This document shows positions 20,321-30,376 of a DNA stretch of 64,000 bases, piece by piece (position 1 is the stretch's first letter; each line of letters starts with the position of its first letter). The stretch comes from Hortaea werneckii. Its lineage: Eukaryota; Ascomycota; Dothideomycetes; Mycosphaerellales; Teratosphaeriaceae. The stretch is taken from the NCBI GenBank assembly GCA_037044905.1, contig JBAOKB010000011.1:17811-81810 (forward strand), written 5' to 3'. A program made the translations under genes and the position numbers. Below the pieces are notes generated by a model that was given only the letters and a program-made list of their open reading frames with translations, searched no databases and was not told where the DNA came from.

Positions 20321-21767
20321 TCTACTATTTAAAGAATTAAAAGCTTTACTAAAAAGATTAATAAAATCTCGAGCCTATACTAGATTAGTATAGCTATTAC
20401 TATATAGAAATAGAAGGAGTCTACTAATTATATAAAGTACTTAGTACTAATATACTATATTAATAATAAAGTATAGCTAGATTTTAGAAATTATAATACT
20501 AAATAGTTAAAGAGGAATCTTAATATAAAATATAGAAAATATACTATAACTAAGGTATTATTATTAGCTTTTATAAGATTAGAAGGTATACTAAATAATA
20601 TCTACCTAGTATTTTATACTAACCTCTTCTAACTAGTAGTTATAGACCTATTACCTAAATAGACCTCTAATAACAATTAACTAGACCTAGTATTTATAGA
20701 ATTTTATTTAAAATAAGAGGTAAAAAAGATTAAAAAAACGCAATAGAAAAAGAGAGATTAAGGAAGGAAATATAAAGTCCTAGTAAAGTAGGCTAGATAT
20801 TATAAGAAGATTTAGGAACCCTTTAAAAACCTAATTAATAATAAAACCTTAAATAAATTCGAAAAGATATATAAGAAGGTAGAGGAATATAATAGACCTT
20901 TAGATAAGTAGAAGAGAGTAGTTAGGAGAAAAATGTTAGTAAAATAAAGGTTATATATTAGATTTAAATATTAATAAAAAAAAAGATTTTAAAAATAAGG
21001 AAAATACTAAAAATATTATTAAAGAACTATTTATATAGACTTAGCTATAAAACTCCTAAAAACCGAAACTAATATAAAAACTATCTAATTACTATAATAA
21101 GCCCCTAGTATTAAGGTAGAGGGAATACTACTAGTATTAGAAAAGCTCGGTTAGTAAAGAAAAATACCTAGAATTAGAAGAATATACTTATGTCTACTTT
21201 TATTAGGCTACTATATTTACTACTATATTTATTACCTTATAGGCAATATTACTAAATATACTAATTAGTAAGAGAAAATACTTAGAATACTAAAATACTA
21301 TATACTTAGAAAGTAGGCTAGTAGCCTAAATAGGCTTTAAGGCCTTCTAGGCCTTAAGGACCTTATATAGGTCCGCGTACGCCTTATCCTTAAATTAGTT
21401 AGTTAGGACTATAGAAAAATACTTAGAGACTAGATTTCTTACTTCTTATACTAATAGGAGTAGGTCTATATAGAGTATATAATATAGGCTAATATAGGGC
21501 TAGCTTAGTTAGTAACATTTTTCTCTTAGAGTCTAAAATTATATATAGGTTCTAGTAATTCTTATACTCTTTAGTATATTACTTATAGGTATAGGAGCGG
21601 GTAGACTAGGTAATATTAGGAGACTATATAAAAATATCTAGAAGCTAAGAATTATATCTCTTAGTCGCAATAGTCGATACTAGTATTAGTATAACTAATA
21701 TAATAAATAAAAGTAGACATCTAAATCTAGTTAGAAATGCTTAGAACCTAAGAATCTAGTACTATTT

Positions 21768-21869
21768 ACTACTACTACTATTACTACTACTACTACTATT
21801 ATTGTTATTATTATTGTTATTACTATTGCCGTTACTACTACTACTACTATTACTATTATTATTATTATA
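21768..21869. repeat. TAC/TAT trinucleotide microsatellite inside element A
   Basis: A run of TAC, TAT and TTG-type triplets located between the pol region and the 3' LTR. The homologous tract in element B (15666-15756 with 22449-22463, inverted) is where A inserted. Confidence 0.8.
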
Positions 21870-22281
21870 AAGAAGAGAGTTCGAAAAGGAGAGGCTTTAG
21901 AGTTTTATATTATAGTTATTATAATAGTAGTATATAATAATAAGGAGGTAAAGTAAAATCTATAGAAGTAAAGGTAGCTAAATAAAATAAAAATAATTGC
22001 GGATAGCTAGTTACTTAAATATTTTACTTAGAATTAGTAATTTATAATATTGTCTTTACTTATTATAAAATAAAGGCGATAGTAAGTAAATAAATATTAC
22101 TTAAGTAAAAAAAGAAAGAACGCGTAGGTTTTAAGATCTTTATATTAAATAGCTAAAGTTATTAATATATATATATAACAAAATTTTAGTTTACTTATAA
22201 ATATAAAAGAGGGAAAGCTATAAATAATTATAGGCTTTCGAATTCTTTTCCCTAAAAAGCATAAGGGAAGGAGGGGGGTAT

Positions 22282-22448
22282 TATAATAGGCAAGGCCTAA
22301 AGTAGAGTATAGACATTACTATACTTAGAATACTTAGCGCGTACTAAGACTTTCTACTAGGAGACTAGCGTATCTATTTCTATTTCCCTTATCGAACTTA
22401 TTAGATACCTACGAGATACTTCTATATATATATTACTTTCCTATAACA
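22282..22448 (+). repeat. 3' LTR of element A (167 bp)
   Basis: Starts TATAATAGG and ends CCTATAACA; immediately followed by the second copy of the AGTAG duplication. It differs from the 5' LTR at scattered positions, nearly all transitions. Confidence 0.88.
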
Positions 22449-23980
22449 AGTAGTAGTAGTAAATAGTACTAGATTCTTAGGTTCTAGGCATTTCTAACTA
22501 GATTTAGATGTCTATTCTTATTTATTATATCGGTTATATTAATACTAGTATCGACTATTATAACTAAAAGGTATAATTCTCGGCTTCTAGATATTTTTAT
22601 ATAGTCTCCTAATATTGCTTAGTCTACCTACTCCTACGCCTATAAGTAATATACTAAAGAGTATAAGAATTACTAGGACCTATATATAATCCTAGACTCT
22701 AAGAGAAAAACGTCGCTAACTAAGCTAGCCCTATATTAGTTTATATTATATACTCTATATAGACTCGCTCCTACTAGTATAAGAAATAAGAAATCTAGTC
22801 TCTAAGCGTTTTTTTATAGTTCTAGCTAACTAGTTTAGGGATAAAGTATATATAAACCTATATAAGGTCCTTAAGGCTTAGAAGGCCTTAAAGCCTATTT
22901 AGGCTACTAGCCTACTTTCTAAATATATAGTATTTTAATATTCTAAGTATTTTCTCTCGCTAATTAGTATATTTAGTAATATTATTTATAAGGTAACAAA
23001 TATAGTAGTAAATATTATAGCCTAATAAAGGTAGATATAAGTATATTCTTCTAATTCTAAGCATTTTTCCTCGCTAACTAAGCTTTTCTAATACTAGTAG
23101 TATTCCCCTTATTTTAATATTAAGGGCTCGTTATAGTAACTAGGTAGTTTTTATATTAGTTTTAGTCTCTAAGGATTTTATAGCTAAGTCTATATAGATA
23201 GTTTTTTAATAATATTTTTAGTATTTTCTTTATTTTTAAAATCTTTTTTTTTATTAATATTTAAATCTAATATATAACCCTTACTTTACTAACATTTTTC
23301 TTCTAACTACTCTTTTCTACTCGTTTAAGGGTCTATTATACTCCTCTACCCTTTTATATATCTTTTTAAATTTGTCTAAGGCTTTATTATTAACTAGGTT
23401 TTTAAAGGGTTCCTAAGTTTTTTTATAGTATTTAGTTTACTTTACTAGGACTTCGTATTTCCTTCCTTAACCTCTCTTTTTCTATTACGCTTTTTTAATC
23501 CTTTTTATTTTCTACTTTAGGTAAAATTCTATAAGTACTAAGTCTAGTTAATTATTATTAAAGGTCTATCTAGATAATAGGTTTATAGCTACTAATTAAA
23601 GGAGGTTAGTATAAAATACTAGGTAGATATTATTTAGTATACCTTCTAATCTTATAAAAGCTAGTAATAATACTTTAGCTATAATATATTTTTTATATTT
23701 TATATTAAGATTCCTTTTTAGCTATTTAGTATTATAATTTCTAAGGTCTAGCTATATTTTATTACTAATATAGTATATTAGTACTAGGTACTTTATATAG
23801 TTAATAGACTCCTCCTATTTCTATATAGTAGTAGCTATACTAGTCTAGTATAGGCTCGAGATTTTGTTAATCTTTTTAGTAAAACTTTTAACTCTTTAAA
23901 TAATAGAGAGCTTACTATTTTTATTTAGTTCCGAATATAATACTATAATAAAAGGTATTTTATATCTATAAGTAATAAAG
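22449..23980 (-). mobile_element. Segment of element B between A and D1
   Basis: The sequence is the inverse counterpart of the 3' internal part of element A (about 20.2-21.77 kb), starting with the shared microsatellite and GATTC/GAATC block. It ends at the TAAAG target site of D1 (23976-23980) and resumes at 30784. AT-rich and non-coding. Confidence 0.85.
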
Positions 23981-24382
23981 TGTTGCGACCCTACGAAGTA
24001 GTGTCACGGGTTTAGAGCTCTTTGGAACAGATGTGTCAAGACAACTGGGTTGTGGGATAACTGATTGTGACAAGGCTGTTGGGTCTCTACCTAACAGTCG
24101 GATTGCAACATGAGTTGAACACACGAACTCCTAATGAGAAACGTGCCTAGTTATATACATAAGAGATTCGTGTCTTCATGCATCTGATCGCCTGGTCGCT
24201 CAGCGATCAGTCGCTCAGTGATCGCTCGGTCGCTCGTCGACCAGTCGACCACTTGCATATATGCAGTCAGTCGCCTGCCAAGGCAGCGCTCACTTGCATA
24301 CTGGTCACGTGACCCTTGTCTCCTCTGGCCCCTACTGGCCAATCGCTTCGGGTCTGACCGTCTCGTGACCGTGCTCGTAACA
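23981..24382 (-). repeat. 3' LTR of D1 (402 bp)
   Basis: TG...CA ends (TGTTGCGACC to CTCGTAACA in plus reading). It contains a cluster of short CGCTC/GATCGCT-type direct and inverted repeats around 24,190-24,245. The small ORF inside is a by-product of LTR sequence. Confidence 0.95.
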
Positions 24383-24395
24383 CCATCCCCCTTTC
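24383..24395 (-). other. Polypurine tract of D1
   Basis: On the minus strand the bases directly upstream of the 3' LTR read GAAAGGGGGATGG, a purine-rich stretch expected to prime plus-strand DNA synthesis. D2 has the same tract at 32421-32433. Confidence 0.75.
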
Positions 24396-24479
24396 AGCCT
24401 AGCTTCGTCCCTGAAGCTTATGATGTCGCTGTCCCCCGCGTTCCTTTTGTAACAGTTTGTAGCAGTCTTTCTTCCTACG

Positions 24480-24992
24480 ATGTCTCTGCAACCAGAAACT
24501 TCTTCTTCCAAGAAAAGACGCTCGCGTCTGGCTGCCGAAATTGAAAGGAACGGTCGTCCTGTCTTCTTCCCGTGTGAACGTTGTTCTACACACAACCATC
24601 TTTGCATCATCATGTCGAACTCAACCAACCTTCGGTGTTCCGAATGCGTCCGTCAAGGCAAGAAATGCGTCAACATGTCTTGGGAATCCTTAGACCGAAC
24701 TCGGGAGGAGTACCAGCGCAAGGTGGATGAGGATGAAGAGTTGTTGGCTACCGTGATGGCTCGGTTAATGCGAAACAAGAAGATCCTTCGTCAAGCTGAA
24801 GGTCGGGCGGCTCGGAAAGCCGAATGCCTTGCGTCGGAAATGGATGCAGAGGGCGCGTTTGAGGCTGAAGAGAATTGTCCTGCGGCGGCTGCTACTGTGG
24901 GCCTTACTCCCCTGATGATGGAGACCCTGGGGAATATGGATCAATCCCTTTCCTTCTCCGGTGGTACTGGTGTAGCAACTTCGGGCAATTAA
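24480..24992 (+). CDS. Antisense accessory ORF in D1 with Zn2Cys6-like cysteine array, 170 aa
   Basis: An intact ORF with a true ATG lies on the strand opposite to gag-pol, between the 3' LTR and pol, overlapping the pol 3' end tail-to-tail by 89 bp. The protein has a basic N-terminus (KKRRSR, residues 11-16), then cysteines 32, 35, 42, 53, 56 and 63, spaced C-x2-C-x6-C-x10-C-x2-C-x6-C, which is the spacing of fungal Zn(II)2Cys6 clusters. The usual basic residues between Cys2 and Cys3 are missing (STHNHL instead). A charged, probably helical stretch follows (about 70-125), then an acidic and Ala/Gly-rich tail. The ATG is 98 bp inside the LTR edge, so the LTR could supply an antisense promoter. 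The same ORF is intact in D2. Function unknown; I infer a zinc-binding, perhaps nuclear, protein. Confidence 0.6.
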   Translation: MSLQPETSSSKKRRSRLAAEIERNGRPVFFPCERCSTHNHLCIIMSNSTNLRCSECVRQGKKCVNMSWESLDRTREEYQRKVDEDEELLATVMARLMRNKKILRQAEGRAARKAECLASEMDAEGAFEAEENCPAAAATVGLTPLMMETLGNMDQSLSFSGGTGVATSGN

Positions 24993-27900
24993 GATTGGTA
25001 AGTGGTTCCCATGTATTTTCGTCGCTGGGGTATCCTTTCCACTTGATGAGGTATCGCTGACTATTCCTGTCGTAGTCTACGATCTTTTCGACTTCATACT
25101 CGTCGTCTTCTTGCTCCTGGTAGTGGAACGTGGTTTGCAGCGTGGCGCTGGGGTGTGCGGGTTCCAACAAGGATATGTGGAACACTGGATGGATCTTTGC
25201 GTCCGGTGGAAGCTCGAGTCGGTAGCTGACTGTGCCCTTCTGTTCGGCAATCAAAAATGGTCCGACTTTGACGTGATCCAGTTTCTTCGTTCTTCGCTTT
25301 GTTTTCAGGTTCTTCGTCAGAAGATATACCTTATCCCCCTTCTTAAGTTGAGGTGCCGTTTTTGATTCTTTGAATCTCTGTTTCTGGATTCGCTGTTGCG
25401 AATGTCGGATTGCATCTCGGGCTGTGGTGTGTGCCTTCTGCAATTCCTCTGCCATTATTATGGCTTTGTCGGCTTTTATTGATGTTCTCGGTTCCATGAA
25501 CATGTTGGGTGCTTTTCCATAATTAAGGAAAAATGGCGATTCTCTCGTTGTCTCTGATGCGTTATTGTTTAACGCCAGTTGCGCCATTGGTAACAATGAA
25601 ACCCAATTGTTTTGTGCGTAATTGACGTAGTGCCGTAAATATGCTTCGAGTGACTGATTTGTCCTTTCAGTCTGACCATCTGTCTCTGGGTGGAATGCTG
25701 TCGATAACTTGTGCTTGATTCCAATTTGTCCCATAAGAGATTTCCAGAAATTCGATGTGAACAGCTTATCTCTGTCTGTGATGAAGCTTTCTGGAATTCC
25801 ATGATGTCTGATTAGCCTGTCCAGTACGAGGTATGCGAGTTCCATAGCTGCCATTGATTCCTTGCACGGTATGAAATGTGCATACTTGGTCAAGGTGTCT
25901 ACCATGACAAGTATTGAATCGTAGACGACTCCTGTTGCGGGGTCCTTGGATGCCGGTAACTTCGTGATGAAGTCCATTGTGACTTCTCTCCATGGTGTAT
26001 CCGAGGGTTCTCGGAACTGGAGATTGCCATATTTCGCATGTCGTGATGCCTTATTCTTCTGGCAACTGTCGCACTGTTTGATGTAGTCGGCAACCTTCTT
26101 CCGCATCTGTGGGAAGGTAAAGTTTCGTCTAATCAAATCTGTTGTTCTGGCTATTCCTGGGTGTCCTGTTGTTTGGCTATCATGGTGGTCTTTGATGCAT
26201 TCGTGTTCCTTTGCTGGTGGAACCTGGTACTTCCCATGTTCGATGGGGAACTCTTCTTGTTCATCTCGTAGAACTCGGAGTATGTTGTTAAACTCTTGTG
26301 TATCTGTGGTAAGGCTTCCGTCCTTGTTGACTTTGAGCAATGTTTTCTTGTTCTGCTCCTTGCCTTCCATGTAGTCGCTTCTTCTGCTTAGCGCATCTGC
26401 GCGCCCATTGTCTTTTCCTGGTGTATACTGGATATCGAACTTGTATTGTCCGAGTAGCTCTGACCATCTACAATGTCGACGTGATAGATCCTTGGTAGTT
26501 GTAAAGTATTGAAGGTTCTTGTGGTCGGTGTATATCGTCAGTCCTGTAGCTCCTTCGCAGTAAACTCTCCAGTGTCGCAATGCTGCAACAATCGCTAACA
26601 GTTCTTTGTCGTAAATCTCGTAGTTCTGTTCCGCTGGCGTCATTTTCCTTGAGTAATACGCCACTGGGTGTCTTTTGCCATCATGTTCTTGAGTGATGCA
26701 AGCACCTATTGCTAAGTCGGATGCGTCGGTTTCGACTTGTACTGGTTTCTTCGTATCGAATAGCATGAGTGTTGGTGACTGTATACATGCTTTCTTGAGT
26801 TGTTGGAATGCTTTCTGTTGTTTCTCCGTCCATACGAACTTGGTGTCCTTCTTCGTAAGACTCGTGAGTGGGATTGCAAGTTTGGAGTATCCTTCAACAA
26901 ACTTTCTGTTGTAGTTCGCGAGTCCCAGAAAGGCTTGGATTTCTGTGACGTTCTTCGGTGTTGGCCATTCCTTGATGGATTGTACTTTCTTTGGGTCCAT
27001 CTTGATTCCAGTAGTATTGATGATGAATCCTAGGAATTCGATTTCCTTCTTGTAGAATTCACATTTCTCGGGTGCGGTCTTGAAGTCCACTGTGCTAAGT
27101 CGTTCTAGCACTGCTTGTACGTCTTTGGTGTGTTGTTCTCGGCTTCCGCGGGTGAAGATTAAGATGTCATCGACATAGGCTATCGTTGTAATGTCGAGTA
27201 GGTCTCGTAACACATCGTTGACGAGTTGCTGACACGTCGCTGGGGCGTTCGTAAGTCCCATTGGCATGACTCGAAATTGATAGAGTCCATAGCGCGTCCT
27301 GAAGGCTGTTTTCCATTCTTCTCCCTTAGCCATTCGTACGGCGTAGAATGCGTCTCGTAGATCAATCTTGGAATACCAGTTTGCTCCGGTAAGTCGATCT
27401 TGCATTTCTTCGATGTTAGGTAGTGGATATCGGTTCTTGACCGTGACTTCATTGAGTCGTCGATAGTCGATTACCATTCGCAGTTTTCCTCCTTTCTTTG
27501 GAACGAACATTGCTGGTGAAGCGGCTGGCGATTGAGATTTCTCTATCCATCCCTTGTCGCTCTTTTCTTTCAGCCATCGTCGTTGCTCTTCGAGCTCTTT
27601 TTCGGATAACCTGTATAGTGGCCCCCATGGTGGATCTTTGCCGGGCTGAAGTTGTATTCGGTGATCCCATGGTTGATGTCTAGGTAAGGCGGCTAATCCT
27701 TCCTCTTCCTGGAAGAGCGGTTTCCATTTCTTAAACTCTTCAGGGATCTCTGGAGGTGCGTTAGTTCTCCTTTTATCTCTCACCTCGTGACCTGGCTGGG
27801 CTGGCTCAGTGTCTGTGGAGACCATCTCCTTGCCGTTTTTGTCGGAGTATGTTATCGGTTGACGTTCTAATTCGCAGAACTGTCTTTCCTCATCTACCAT

Positions 27901-28413
27901 CGCACGCTGTCGATGTATAGGGTGGATGTCGGTAGCGCAACCGCATCGCTCAAACTTGAGTACTCTTTTCCTCCAATCTATCAGAGGGTTGTGCTTTTCC
28001 AACCAAGGTGTCCCCATCACGATGTCGTGACTGGCCATGTCAACGATATCCAGGCTGACAGTCTCGTGGTGCTGTTGGATAGCTAGGACTAGCGGCATTG
28101 TTTCGCTGTCCACTTCGGATAGGGATGATCCATCTGCGACCATCAACTCGTATCCGCCGTCTTTCTTTCGTCGGGTGGCGATCCCGTTTCGCTGGACAAA
28201 GCTGGTCGATATAAAGTTTCCGCTGGCTCCGGAATCGATCATAGCTTGTGTCGTATGTCCATTGACAATGCATTTGGTACGGAATACCGGTGCTGCTGAT
28301 GCTGTGGGAGCTTCGATAATGTTTACTTCCTGGCGACTGCTCCTGTCGGCAGGGATCCTTCGTTTTTTGAATAGTATCCTGGCGAGTTGGCATCTTCGAG
28401 ACAGACTTCCCAA
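24904..28413 (-). CDS. pol: D1 Pol polyprotein: protease, reverse transcriptase, RNase H, integrase, chromodomain
   Basis: Open frame of 1,169 codons. Domains in order are: retropepsin with DSGASG (catalytic Asp60); reverse transcriptase about 280-460 with YVDD at 413-416; RNase H starting ETDASDLAIGA (561-571); integrase zinc finger HH-CC (H743/H751 region, C781-x2-C784); integrase core D814, D880-x35-E916; GPY/F-type region (GPF at 1051-1053); and chromodomain 1105-1150 (YEVEKIVDYD, YLIKWKGYPSDENTWEP). The chromodomain marks it as a chromovirus and in relatives targets integration to heterochromatin, which fits its position in a silenced repeat block. The first codons before residue 15 are probably not used; Pol should be made as a Gag-Pol fusion through a -1 frameshift at 28362-28368. 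It is the same as the D2 Pol except Cys8 instead of Arg8. Pol itself is intact, but upstream gag is frameshifted. Confidence 0.95.
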   Translation of the reverse strand: MGSLSRRCQLARILFKKRRIPADRSSRQEVNIIEAPTASAAPVFRTKCIVNGHTTQAMIDSGASGNFISTSFVQRNGIATRRKKDGGYELMVADGSSLSEVDSETMPLVLAIQQHHETVSLDIVDMASHDIVMGTPWLEKHNPLIDWRKRVLKFERCGCATDIHPIHRQRAMVDEERQFCELERQPITYSDKNGKEMVSTDTEPAQPGHEVRDKRRTNAPPEIPEEFKKWKPLFQEEEGLAALPRHQPWDHRIQLQPGKDPPWGPLYRLSEKELEEQRRWLKEKSDKGWIEKSQSPAASPAMFVPKKGGKLRMVIDYRRLNEVTVKNRYPLPNIEEMQDRLTGANWYSKIDLRDAFYAVRMAKGEEWKTAFRTRYGLYQFRVMPMGLTNAPATCQQLVNDVLRDLLDITTIAYVDDILIFTRGSREQHTKDVQAVLERLSTVDFKTAPEKCEFYKKEIEFLGFIINTTGIKMDPKKVQSIKEWPTPKNVTEIQAFLGLANYNRKFVEGYSKLAIPLTSLTKKDTKFVWTEKQQKAFQQLKKACIQSPTLMLFDTKKPVQVETDASDLAIGACITQEHDGKRHPVAYYSRKMTPAEQNYEIYDKELLAIVAALRHWRVYCEGATGLTIYTDHKNLQYFTTTKDLSRRHCRWSELLGQYKFDIQYTPGKDNGRADALSRRSDYMEGKEQNKKTLLKVNKDGSLTTDTQEFNNILRVLRDEQEEFPIEHGKYQVPPAKEHECIKDHHDSQTTGHPGIARTTDLIRRNFTFPQMRKKVADYIKQCDSCQKNKASRHAKYGNLQFREPSDTPWREVTMDFITKLPASKDPATGVVYDSILVMVDTLTKYAHFIPCKESMAAMELAYLVLDRLIRHHGIPESFITDRDKLFTSNFWKSLMGQIGIKHKLSTAFHPETDGQTERTNQSLEAYLRHYVNYAQNNWVSLLPMAQLALNNNASETTRESPFFLNYGKAPNMFMEPRTSIKADKAIIMAEELQKAHTTARDAIRHSQQRIQKQRFKESKTAPQLKKGDKVYLLTKNLKTKRRTKKLDHVKVGPFLIAEQKGTVSYRLELPPDAKIHPVFHISLLEPAHPSATLQTTFHYQEQEDDEYEVEKIVDYDRNSQRYLIKWKGYPSDENTWEPLTNLNCPKLLHQYHRRRKGIDPYSPGSPSSGE

Positions 28414-30337
28414 TCAAGGGGTCCATGTCGTGGGCCTAGGATAACCTTTCCTTGTGTCATTGATACCTTGATTTGTCCTTTGACAGTGGCTTTGACGTGC
28501 CCTAGTATCATGTTTCTCCATATTGGTAGTTGCACTGGTGGTCCCATGGGCTTCAGTTCCCATTGTTTTGTGGACTCAGTCAATTTGTGCCGCATTGCCT
28601 CCAACGATATGAGGTCTTCTTGATAGGCTTCCTGGATTCGGTGTAATTCATGTAGTCGTGCCTTAACGATCTGGATTCGTTCTCTAACACTTCTGGGAAT
28701 ATGGATTCCATCGGGTGTGCCATAACTTCCATCGGATTGGAATGTACTTCCAATTGGTGGTCGTTCTTGCACGTGTGCTGCGGCGTCGTAGTCGACGTTG
28801 ACAAGTCGGTAATTCCAGAACATTGCTCTAATTCGGTTGAGCATGTTGTCGAATTCGATTGGGTGCAGTCGTCGTTTCCCTTGGATCTGTGGGAATACGG
28901 TTTCAAATTGGTTCGCGATGAAGAGGATCATTCTCCGAGCTGGTCCTGCTCCTGAGACTTCGAAATGATATAGTTCGAGGTCGTCGGGTTCATCGTCGTC
29001 GGTATATTCTTCTTCAGATGAATCGTTATCCGTCGTGGCGACTGTTTGGGCGATCATTTGTAGTTGTTCCAGGTTTGGTCCCGTTAGTTCTGGTTCGGTA
29101 TCGTTGTTTGGTGGAGATTCTTCTTCTCCCAGCAGTTCTTCTTCCTGCTCGGGGGGTGTATTTTCTTGCAGAGTTGCGTCCTCCCAATTGAATGGTGGTG
29201 GAGACCTTCCTCTCCGGGAATTTCCTAAGTCTCTCATCTGCTGTAGCGGCTGGCCTCGTACCATCGCGTTAAATTCCATCCTAGCCTTACGTGGCTTCTT
29301 GGGATAGTGACCACTTGCTAGCTTGTCTGAGTCATGGGTTTTACAGTAGTCGTCGTAACAACCCGTCCAATGCATAGCCTTATGGTCTGGTTCCGTCTTC
29401 GGTTCCTTAACGAGTTTTGATACATCGTAGGCGCCTCGTCCATCGTTTGCTTCGTTGATGGGTTCCTTCACTAGCATCATGTTGAGCTGCTCCTGCGGTC
29501 GCACCTTTCGTCCGCGGCAGTCTCGTGCGTAATGCCCTATCTTGTGGCAGTTGTAGCACTCCGGTCCTTCTCGTTTCTTTCCTCTGTTGTTGTTCCCTTG
29601 GAACTTCCCTTTCCCTTGGCTCCTCGCATGCCTTTTCCTTTTGGCTTGCGCTGGATAATATCCAATTCCATGGCGTCCGGATCGCGACGAGACCCTCCAG
29701 TCCAGCTGGTAGAGTTGTAGCCAGATCGTCCGCGATACTGTCCATTATGGCGTTTTTCCATCTTCCTCTCGTAGAGCCTATCGTCAATTTCGATAGCATC
29801 CTGAATCATCAGTTCGAGAGTGTCGTGAGATGCACCTGAGCGCATGAGTTCATCCTTGACGTCGTCCTTGAGTCCAGTGTAATACATAGTGAGTAAGGCT
29901 TGGTCATCCCACCCAGTTTTGCCTGAATACTCCCTGAACTTGGCGGTGTATTGCGAAGTAGACGTCTTCTGTTTCAAGTGTTGGATAACTCGGATGGCGA
30001 CTTGTTTTTCGTTACTCAACCCATAAATATTTCGAATGGCTTTGACATAATTGTCCCAGCTGTTGAAGATTCCTTCGGTGTCGATGTTCTGGTGCAAGAC
30101 TTCGTGCAACCTAGGTCGAATCCATTGTTGGACTTGTCCCCTAAGGTAAGAGGATGCAAGTAAGGTCTTCTTGGGATCCTGGGTGATGTTTTCGAAACGA
30201 AAGTAAAGTGCCATTTGGTTGAGCCAATCGTCGAGCTTCGATCGATCGCCATAGTAATAGTCCGGTCTGGCGACTTTGATATTGTTGTCGTGGGTACGCT
30301 GCTGAACGCTGGTGTCTCGGTTCTCGGATGGAGCCAT
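28323..30337 (-). pseudogene. gag: D1 gag, inactivated by a 1-bp deletion
   Basis: The ATG is at 30337-30335. The frame matches D2 Gag for about 245 residues, then a T run of three (29610-29612) instead of four shifts it just before the zinc knuckle, and the shifted frame ends at 29537. The rest of gag is open as 28323-29504 in the original frame, ending with the same GAVARK terminus as D2. Translation would give a capsid-like N-terminal part without knuckle, so D1 cannot make a complete Gag or the Gag-Pol fusion unless ribosomes slip at this site. It could still be mobilised in trans by D2 products. Confidence 0.85.
28362..28368 (-). promoter_or_regulatory. -1 ribosomal frameshift site of D1 (A AAAAAC)
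   Basis: The minus strand reads TCA AAA AAC in the gag frame, which is the canonical X XXY YYZ slippery heptamer A AAA AAC. The pol frame is the -1 frame relative to gag and continues CGA AGG ATC after the slip. A short CCTG/CAGG hairpin follows after about 8 nt. The overlap between the open frames is 91 nt. Confidence 0.75.
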
Positions 30338-30366
30338 TGTTGTCTGAGGTACAAAGTTCCTTGAGG

Positions 30367-30376
30367 GTGTTCAAAG
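30367..30376 (-). other. Primer-binding region of D1, self-priming type
   Basis: Directly inside the 5' LTR the minus strand reads CTTTGAACAC. No TGG, the complement of a tRNA CCA end, follows the LTR. Eight bases (TTGAACAC) are complementary to GTGTTCAA at about the predicted transcript start in the LTR (plus 30511-30518). This resembles the Tf1/sushi self-priming arrangement. Confidence 0.5.

Larger units (their letters stand above)
15757..22448 (+). mobile_element. Element A: RIP-degraded Ty3/Gypsy retrotransposon, plus strand, inserted in element B
   Basis: 6,692 bp with two 167-bp LTRs and a perfect 5-bp target duplication AGTAG (15752-15756 and 22449-22453). Despite dense stop codons the coding order is readable on the plus strand: a zinc knuckle remnant at 17,023-17,068 (the C-x2-C-x4-H-x4-C spacing survives as mutated codons ending IREC), a reverse transcriptase catalytic motif at about 18,335-18,365 where the two Asp codons have become Asn, and integrase core remnants at about 19,810-20,110 (FWKEL, IDGRPKRLN). 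A purine-rich tract ending in GGGGGG (about 22,265-22,278) sits just before the 3' LTR. The mutation pattern (TAG for TGG, AAT for GAT, TAT for TGT) is what RIP produces. It cannot encode functional proteins. Confidence 0.9.

Noticed and set aside
24151..24342. 63-codon ORF repeated in each 402-bp LTR
   Set aside because: It recurs four times only because the LTR does; it has no domain and overlaps the TATA and R-region.
24904..28413. Independent translation of Pol from its own start
   Set aside because: The open frame does not begin with a convincing start, and the A AAAAAC heptamer in the overlap gives a better explanation through Gag-Pol frameshifting.
25569..28426. Several short minus-strand ORFs in other frames and plus-strand ORFs over D1 pol (and their D2 twins)
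   Set aside because: They are frame shadows of the 1,169-codon pol; none has conserved motifs, unlike the 170-codon antisense ORF at the pol end.
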